A stretch of DNA of 64,000 bases from Dipetalonema caudispina (Eukaryota; Nematoda; Chromadorea; Rhabditida; Onchocercidae), in contig JABVXV010000077.1 in assembly GCA_013365325.1 (NCBI GenBank), forward strand, positions 62,001-126,000, in the 5' to 3' direction. Of this stretch, positions 54,801 through 64,000 are shown in pieces (position 1 is the first letter of the stretch; every line of letters starts with the position of its first letter). Under the pieces are notes generated by a model. That model was given only the letters and a program-made list of their open reading frames with translations. It was not told where the DNA came from and ran no database searches. The position numbers and the translations under genes were made by a program.

Positions 54801-57538
54801 TTGTAGCAGCATTTGTAATGTCTGAAAATAAATTTTCCGCTACTAAATTTGACAATAAGAGCAGAAAAAACAAAAAAGCTTCTGTACGAACTACGAATTT
54901 CCACAATCTTCCAATAGGGATTAAGCCTGAAATAGCACTTACCGGTTCCAAGACTAGAACCGGCAACAGCCGAATCCTAGAGAAATGAAAAACCCACGCA
55001 ATAATGAATGATGGATAAATTGTTTTACGACGATTGCACAGTACTACTTATCGGAAAACACGTAAGGATTCGCGTGTGAATTAAAAAATTGAATTATAAA
55101 AAGGCACTTACTGCACTGATATAACAAGATGAGCCAATGTTTATGATTCCAGTAAGACCTGGACCAAAAGCCAGTTCCAAATTTGCGCCATCCTCCTGAC
55201 ACATTTCCCATTCCCATCTTTAAAAAGCAAAGCACCATGAAAGACATTTTTGGCACTTTTTACTTGGTACTTTATCGAATCAACTTCCATGAAATCTGAC
55301 CTGGACACATGGTCACGGTGTGACAACGGCAACAACTGAGCAATGTCGGATCAGGCAGGGCGCATCTTCGGAAGCTTTCAAAGCAAGCCGAGGTAACACT
55401 GCCGCATGTTGGCCGACGAAGATCAGATGGTACAAACCACGGACAGTCTAACCAGTAAAAAGCTAAAACGCAACAGTTTGATAACCAGTCGTATCCGGCG
55501 TGCAGTCGCAGCAAGATCGGGAGGCGCACTACATTGAATAGCCGGATAATTTTAATAATTCCCGAGTCAAATTCTCGGAAGAAAAAAACACAACACTTAC
55601 TTCTGGTTAAGATCAAGCTCCATTTCAAGTGTACTTTTTTCAGTCTTTTCTGTTTTATCCATGTCAATACCAAAATGAATCAAATGCTTTTTTAAGTTCG
55701 GATCACGAACCGATTCGTCTTCATCGTAACTAAACACATCTGCATCATCTTTCGTAATCGTACCTAATTTCACGACCAAAGGATAACCAGTCCTGAAAAT
55801 ATATCAGGACATAGAAAAAAAAAATCCTTTTTATATTCGGGTTTTGCAAAGAATGACGATTACTTGGTTTATCGGCAACGATTCAAAACAACGTTTTGTG
55901 TATGACCTAAACCCGGTTGAATGAGTCCGACATTTAATTACGTAAGTCTGATGTTTCTATTAGCTAAATCTGATTGTATAAATCTAAATTCTAACTATGT
56001 AATACCATCGTTTTTATTCTATATCTAACTAACCTTCGACTTACGCTTTTTTAAACAGGTTAAAATGCATAAATGTGGTCTGCAATAATAACCTTCAACC
56101 GGACAAACAATATTTGGACGATGAATCAAAGCTAACAAAGTTTTTTTTTTTTAATCAACTGTTATCGGTAATTCATACAAGTCAAAATGTAGTCGCGCAT
56201 GATTTCGACCTTTGCTCATCACTCCTTCTTGGATATACTGCGAACGGCCGCACATAACTACACCATCGGTTAAATTCAACCATAAGTTCTCCTTAAGATC
56301 GCATCCTTCTTCTTCACATTTCCAACCCCACGGAGGTATTCTCTTTCCGTTGTCGATCTTAACAAATTAAATTTATTAAAAATTGCTAAATTCCTTCAAA
56401 ATGTGACAAAGGCATTGATACCGTTTAACACCAACGATTTTCAAGATTTGGCCTATCACTTGTAAACCAGTCTTACACTATTAACAGGATAATTTCTACA
56501 GAAATCTACATACCTGTTCCAAATTTAAATGCCTCGTATTCGTTCGCGCTTCACCTTCCCACACATTAATTCCTTCTTCCAATATCTCCTGTCTTTGTAC
56601 CCCTTCATTTTCGATAATTTTATGGCAGACTTCTATTAGTTTAGGTGTAAGCCTAGAAATATATCTTGTTCTACCTTTGAACATTTCTGAATTCCAAATC
56701 CACGATATACATGGAAACATATGAAGAACAGACCTGCTAAGCGGAACTTTTGCATCACAATCTGGAAAAAGTACGACTGCATATTCGCTAGCGATCTCAT
56801 ATTTTGGACCAGAGCTGAAGCCTCCTTCAATACCAATCGCAAGCTGCAACGACCAGAGTTTATTAATTAGAACAGTAAAATTCACTGAAACTGACAACTT
56901 AAATAATGCATAGATGTTACTGATACCTAAATTTCCTTGCAGAAAATGATAACGATCCATCATTGAAGAATTCATTTCACAAAAAAGAATTAACTTGTAG
57001 AAAGTAAGGAGGGATGCACTTCACTTTTTAATGGTGATTCCCCCCAAAGCTGTCTTACAATCCGAACACACAATGAAATTTACACTGCAACACGCTATGA
57101 AACGTAGAAAATTTGAACCATTCTTTGACGAACGATTATCCATTGGTTATAAAAAAGAAAAGAAAATTGGAAGCAAAAAAATTTTTATAAGCCGTCTTGC
57201 TTCCTTCGTTTGAAAATAATTCGATAGCTCTTCTCCTAATTGTTCTGCTTTCTTAAAATGATAACAATTTAATGGACCCTTTCAGACTGTCTTAATTCTT
57301 TTACATCAGAATAAGTAGACATAATTCATCACACGCCTCGATCATTTCTCATAATAATTCATTAGTTTAGTAGCTCTTGCATAAGCTGTGCTGAATCATA
57401 TACATATTTCTGTCTGATGTCGTGACTTTATATAAACTGTTTTGATCACACTAATTGATAATAGTTCGGTATCTCGCTTTTATACAAAGTAGGAGGAAGA
57501 TGGTTCTGCAGGTGTGGTAGTTCTGCACAATAACTATG

Positions 57539-57591
<53 letters not shown>

Positions 57592-58392
57592 CAAAAAAAG
57601 CAAAAAAAGCAACAAGATGCACTAGCTACAGAGAACAACAAATTTCTTTTAAACTATATGTATATTGCAAGCGTTATTTCACAAACCTTGGTAACTTTAT
57701 CTTGTGGTTCTTCGGCTTCTGGAAGCATCTTTTTGACTTGCTTACACCACAGAAAACCTTTTCGTGCCGTCCGTTTATAATAGCCCATTACATGATCAAT
57801 ACAAAACCCAGCAAACCTCTCCAGACAAACATATAATCCACCTGAAAATAACTACATTTCCACATCTCTCCTCTTATAAATATGATTCACTACATAATTT
57901 ATGATTCACTAAAATTCATCCAAAATTCTTTTAGAGTCTAAAGCTCAATTGAGATTATTCTAAAATACCTCCGTCGTCCAAAGACTTATTTAGGAAGTTT
58001 ATCCAGGAGAAAGAGAAATGCATACGACATTTAATTAACAATTACAACTTGGTTACCATCCTAAATCCCATATTTTCGACCAAATCATTCCTTTTAACCT
58101 AATACCTTGTACTGGACTACTACCTTCAACTTCATTATTAGTACTAAACTATTACTAGTGTGTCATGACTTGTCTAAATCACTGTTTTCAACTTTTTCAT
58201 TCACATCGAAAATCCAAAGGAACGTTTACCTGGATGGAGAGGTGTCTTGAAGCAATACATACATTCATCCTTGAATATCTTATCACCCAGTGCTGGAGGA
58301 CGATAAGTCAACGAACAAATCTTCGATGCGACGTCCATTTCGCTCCATCTATCTGCTGATGATGACGATGATGTTTCACATATTCCGGCCAT
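51864..58392 (-). CDS. usp-5: Ubiquitin carboxyl-terminal hydrolase 5 / isopeptidase T
   Basis: Deubiquitinase that disassembles unanchored polyubiquitin chains. Seventeen exons: 58230-58392, 57687-57841, 56734-56843, 56514-56652, 56179-56357, 55601-55792, 55112-55217, 54663-54821, 54461-54570, 53929-54106, 53524-53703, 53224-53418, 52886-53032, 52393-52564, 52300-52332, 52075-52184, 51864-51989; 2,454 nt, 817 aa against about 858 in human. Order: N-terminal KIFKDECMYCF; ZnF-UBP at about 195-260 (PPWGWKCEEEGC, LWLNLTDG, NHARLHF) with CX4C rather than the human CX2C; catalytic Cys in INIGSSCYISATLQ (about 344); STRQQDADEYI; two UBA domains at about 622-671 and 671-728; catalytic His in SGHYVAHM (about 770) and FNDEKV. 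The ATG at 58392 follows an acceptor (ACTAACAG) by 2 nt. The last intron uses a GC donor. The small exon at 52300-52332 may end at 52292 with a shifted downstream acceptor. Confidence 0.93.
57540..57611. repeat. (TA)n microsatellite followed by GCAAAAAAA units
   Basis: About 50 bp of uninterrupted TA alternation (to 57590), then tandem GCAAAAAAA units to about 57611, inside the second half of the 57842-58229 to 56844-57686 intron region of USP5 (specifically the intron below 57687). Simple repeats, no coding role. Confidence 0.93.
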
Positions 58393-59050
58393 TTCTGTTA
58401 GTAAAATTTTCACCAACTTTTCCAAATGACTTTTTAATCAACTAGTCAGAAATTAAGGGTTAACAAAAATTTTCGAAGCAAAGATTATTGATAGCGGCCG
58501 CAAAGAAGAAGAACGAAGAATTCATGTTAAAAAAAATTAGAAACCCAGGATACTTCTCCGAAATGCTAAATCCTGCCATCCCATCCAATGGAAAAAATAA
58601 TCCAATCAAACTTGCACACAAAATATAACGACATTAGATTATCCTGCCAACAATAAACGAACTAGATGTAAGCGATTTTATTTATTATAGGTTGGGAATT
58701 TTGGGATTGTGTCTCACGATAAATACGGGATCCCTTGCCCCGCTTTATCCCGATGATTTTATCTTTTATATAATGCGGTGAAATAGAATAAGAAGTTAAA
58801 AGTAGCCATGCCGTTGTAAAATTGATTAGGGATTTGTTGTTTTTCGTCCTGTGACATTAGTCATTTGTCTGTCCCATAACATCATAAGTTCCATCATTAT
58901 AAGCAAATAACACTTCTCACACGTCTAACGCTGATCTTACACCAGTTTACACATCAAGAAAAATGAATGGAAATTAAAATTATCCATTGAGATAATGCGT
59001 AAAACGGTCAGGTTTTGAATTCCTCCCTTCCTTGAAGTCAAATTTTCGTC
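58393..59050. promoter_or_regulatory. Shared head-to-head promoter region of usp-5 and hint-1
   Basis: The two start codons point away from each other, 658 bp apart, with no other gene between them. The region is AT-rich but has one GC-rich AGCGGCCGC at about 58493 and TTATCCCG-type motifs near 58740. Shared regulation is inferred from geometry only. Confidence 0.45.
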
Positions 59051-60419
<1,369 letters not shown>

Positions 60420-61068
60420 GTAGGAATTGTCAGATTGCAGCAATTAACTATGGCCACAAAAATGTGAAATTTTAATCGAAATTTGTGCTTAGACTTGGAA
60501 ATTGCTTCTTTCATATTTGTGATATGAGCCAGTGAACTTGAAGTTTAAAAAAAAAAAAGAGAATTTAAGATTGAAGATTGAATTATGCCATCTTTTAATT
60601 AAAATTTACATTTTAATAATAAATAATTAAGTGTATAAAAATGGCTAATTCTGGTAATCTCATTGCATGAATAGATAATTCGAACAACTAAAATCCTGGG
60701 GAATTTTCCACAACTTGGATGGCATGTTATGTAAGCATTTGTCAGCTTCTTGGCACACTGGAATGTCACAAAACGATGCAAATTTTCGACGATTCGAAAA
60801 TTGCATCTCAAAATTCAAAAAATTTTCCGGGTATTATAGAGAAGATATAGATCATTCGGTCGAATGTTTGTTTAATGCGTTGTTTCGAAGGTATGCTAAT
60901 TGTCGTGGGTGTAGATTTCAGAAGTATCAAGAAATAGTTCTTTTTTTTTTTTTGACAGAGCGTTAAGAACGCCCTTACTCTGCATTGTTACATATTTAAA
61001 TTTTATAACTTTCTTTCATTACTATTACTAAAGGGAATGGTAGGGAAATAAGACGAAATGATAAAGTA
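60420..61068. other. Convergent intergenic region between hint-1 and cpz-1
   Basis: About 650 bp holding both 3' UTRs. AATAAA for hint-1 is at 60617-60622. An open plus frame at 60715-60966 has no support. Confidence 0.6.
60617..60622 (+). terminator. Poly(A) signal AATAAA for hint-1
   Basis: AATAAA 198 nt after the hint-1 stop, in an A/T-rich 3' end. Confidence 0.45.
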
Positions 61069-62866
61069 TTATGCAATGGGATCAGCCCAGACGCAATCTT
61101 CCTCGATTTTCAGATTGTACTTCGAACTAGAATTTTTGTATTCCGATGTTACGATTCGGAACCATCCATTTTCGCCCTGAAATTGTATCGCTTATTTTTA
61201 ATGGAAAGTGGAGTAGCTGGGAATCATATGTTCATATGTAACAACGGTTATTTCTCATTTTGGTTCCTCTGGCTTCATGATCAACCTTCAGTACACATTT
61301 CACTGCCAAAATTGAAAATTTGTGATGAATGTTTTTCCAGGAAATAAAAAGTACTCATCCCAAGCAGTAATTGGAAATCTGTTACTTATAAATCTAATAA
61401 TTTAACATTAAAAGATCCTAAGTTGGTAAATTATTGGCAATTTCCTAATCACGGCTGAGTAAGAGGAGCCTTAATACATACCCATGGCGTTCCCCAGCTG
61501 TTTCTGCCAATCCAATACGGTATATCAGAATCGTAATCAACTCCCCAACCGTGAACGGATATGATATGGTCAATATCTTCTTTCGTTTTTTCATGATAAA
61601 TCCCTCCTCCATATGTTTCGAATGCCTTTGTAGCAGCAATACCACATCTGACGCATTAAAACTATTTGCTGATTGACTAATCTAATGCAAAAAGTGATTT
61701 CAAAGGTTTTTTCAGACAATTAACTTTTCAGTTAAATTCAAACATCCAATCCAAAAACTTGGATCGTAATTTAATTTGAATTTGAAATCGCAACATCCAT
61801 AAAATTTTCTAAATCATTTTGCAAGCCTTCTGCAATTCATAACGTTATTCTAATCGAAACGAATATTGGAGTTTCAAATGCATATTTCCGAATTCATTCA
61901 TTTTTCATTTAACAGACCACTGCTTACTTTTTGGATATTCAAATTTCTAGATTTGCGTGACTTCAAAGTCTTTAGTAATTACATTGAAATCTTACGCGAT
62001 TGGGCCATGATGATAAATTTCTGCTTTCATCTTTTTGAGACCCGAAACAACGCCATAATTTTTCACTTTATATATGGTATAGTTACCGATCGAAAAGCAC
62101 GATCCAGGCCAACAAGAACCGCATTTATTGTAGGGTGAACAAGCTGTAAAATTACTATCCTATTTCGCATAGGATTGATTGATCTACTCCTTTTGCTGTT
62201 TAAATGGAAATATTATAATCTAAATTGCCTGAATCAAGAAGATCCTGTCACAATGATTACTTCTTCGGTCTAAATTTAAAGCTAAATTTGAATATCTCAA
62301 TCAAGAAATAAAAGTTGAACTATTGAGTCTTCATACTTCCATCTCGAGCTTGATAGTTATTGCATGTTTCGTGTGGTATGCCAAAGTCATGGGCATATTT
62401 GTAAACACCACCAGGTTCGCCACCATTGCAGCTACCTGCACCTGAACAATCGATAACCTGAAATTTCCAGTTATCAAGTGATAATTTAATATTTACTTCC
62501 GTTCCTCTACATTCCCTCCATTAATGGTGAAACGATTATCTTTCTTGTTGTGAATTTTCCTTCCTATCTCTGAAAAATACAAAGATTTTTCGACAATTTC
62601 AAGAAAAACCTCCTGAACGGAGAGGTAAGCAGGTGGCCATGCTCCTTTCCGCTTGATATTGAAACGATCGGCTAGCGCACTTGTCGTACCTAAACTCAAT
62701 AACTTTTTATGCATTCATGGTTTTCTTTGCCTCCAAACTTTCTTCTGGTATAATAATATGGTTAAAATATTCTGCAAAAAAGAAAAGTAGATTTATGTCA
62801 AAAAAGAGATAATAGTGCGTAGCATGGAAAGAAAATACATACCAAAAGCCCAACACGATCCACAAT
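61069..62866 (-). CDS. cpz-1: Cathepsin Z (cathepsin X) cysteine protease, 3' part
   Basis: Papain-family carboxypeptidase of the cathepsin Z subfamily, lysosomal or secreted; in nematodes it is linked to moulting and development. Six exons: 62843-62866, 62611-62699, 62337-62457, 61996-62143, 61482-61647, 61069-61176; 656 nt, giving whole codons if one base is carried from upstream. The 24-nt exon encodes CGSCWAF with the catalytic Cys. Then [19 protein letters not shown] and [17 protein letters not shown], matching cathepsin Z closely. The His lies in [10 protein letters not shown] and the Asn in [10 protein letters not shown]; the end is FRIVTSEY and YNLKIEEDC. All triad residues are present. 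The signal peptide, short propeptide (with the HIP insertion loop) and WDWRNV region are not in the window: I searched the minus strand to 64000 without finding them, so they lie beyond the edge. Confidence 0.93.
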
Positions 62867-64000
62867 CTGAAATTTTTTGAAATATTTTAACTGCTTCAAC
62901 TAAAATATTAGCAAAAATACAAAATGAAATAATACCAAAAATACTATTTATAATCTCAAAACCAAAAGATGTTAGGCAAAGTCGCATTAATGGATGAAAC
63001 AAAAGCAATTGCGGATTTCGGAGCGTAAATTTGAATGAAAGCCGTGGCAATCATTTACTATACTCTAGCTAACAATAAACAAGTTTGCTTTTCCCTGTAG
63101 CATAAAAATCTATGCATCGGAATTCCAAGAATTCTCGGGAGGCATTGTCACCATCTTGCTGATCTGTACAGAAATTTGTCATATGCTTGTGCTACTCAAA
63201 TGCATGTGGTGAAGAAATAAAATTTCGCAGTTCAATTCCTTCAATTTAGGAAGTGTTGATTATGTGACTGTAAAGCACTGTTGCCAAGAATTGGGTCTTT
63301 TCTGTTAATATTGTCGGTTGAACATATTAGACTGAGTTGGAACTGAACAAACTTCTCGGATGAATTGGTTTCGACGGGATTCAGAAAATAGGAGACCATC
63401 AAACAATAGAACTTGAAATGAACTTGAAATGCAAGAGGAGCATAAAATGATGAGCGACCTCTTAGGTAAGCTATATGAGGATCAGCTTTGATGGTTGATT
63501 TCAATGGTCACTGTGAATTCGCGATAACCGACTGCTATGCTCCTCACCTTCAGGACTCTCATCTCTTCCGCAAAATTTCTTGAACAACAGATTAGTTAAC
63601 AGAAGCTAAGTCGAATGGAATTACCTTTGCTACTAAACAGCTGTTCATTTTAAGTAATTCAAATGAGGAAATGCTGGAACTGACCTCCTATCAAATACCA
63701 ATTCCTTAATTTGAAATGAAGAACGGAAGGTGAGAAATGCTACATAAACTATCTAACAGCATATATCATCTCATTTAAATCATATTTGTGAAACAACAAA
63801 CAACGCTCACTTTAATTCTACACCAACTTATAAGTTTATATTTTAGCTCCTAGATCTGTTGCTAGTTTGTCAATTGTGATGAATTTAGGATTCCGAAAAG
63901 TCTTCAAAATTCAAAATTGACTACGGGATTTAGTTTCAAGGATGGAAATGGGGACAGGATCAGTAATTATTAGTGTCTACAGCAAATAATGACAGCTTAA
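62867..64000 (-). other. 5' intron of cpz-1, no gene seen
   Basis: More than 1.1 kb upstream of the catalytic-Cys exon. No cathepsin propeptide, WDWR or RNQHIP-type exon is readable here, so this is intron. Short open frames on both strands have no support. Confidence 0.6.

Noticed and set aside
55272..55673. 133-residue minus open frame with many cysteines
   Set aside because: It overlaps a usp-5 exon in another frame and runs into the intron; the correct usp-5 frame explains the region.

Overview
The window is an AT-rich animal nuclear segment. Genes are broken into many small exons with GT-AG introns and short T-rich acceptors ending in TTTCAG. Several start codons sit a few bases after an unpaired acceptor, as expected for spliced-leader trans-splicing. 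This architecture and the gene set (xnp-1, axin/pry-1, glycine-rich calpain clp-1, cathepsin Z, an SLC38A10-type transporter, USP5, HINT1) point to a nematode. A clade III parasitic species such as a filarial worm is my best inference, not proven. I read every exon chain by hand; for seven complete genes the summed exon lengths are multiples of three with matching splice phases.

Layout. 1-11.97 kb, minus: N-terminal 1,101 codons of an ATRX/XNP-1 chromatin remodeller, its C-terminus outside the left edge. 14.6-20.0 kb, minus: a 598-aa Axin/PRY-1 scaffold with RGS and DIX domains. 20.0-28.1 kb: long intergenic stretch with GATA/GATG, GGA and CT repeats and one candidate secreted peptide. 28.1-33.9 kb, minus: a 677-aa calpain like C. 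elegans CLP-1. 36.5-38.9 kb, plus: an unrecognised 137-aa protein. 41.1-42.1 kb, minus: an unrecognised 147-aa protein with a signal peptide. 45.1-51.1 kb, plus: an SLC38A10-like transporter (547 aa). 51.9-58.4 kb, minus: ubiquitin hydrolase USP5/isopeptidase T (817 aa). 59.05-60.4 kb, plus: HINT1, head-to-head with USP5. 61.07-62.9 kb, minus: 3' part of a cathepsin Z (cpz-1) gene whose 5' exons lie beyond the right edge.

There is no operon-like tandem array, phage, CRISPR or transposon. I saw no rRNA or tRNA gene. The genes are mostly housekeeping or signalling functions (chromatin, Wnt, proteolysis, ubiquitin recycling, nucleotide hydrolysis, amino-acid transport) with no shared pathway. 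The least explained material is the two unrecognised small genes, a few exon-like open stretches in the intergenic DNA, and a cluster of CRE-type TGACGTCA motifs 0.4-0.7 kb upstream of the transporter.
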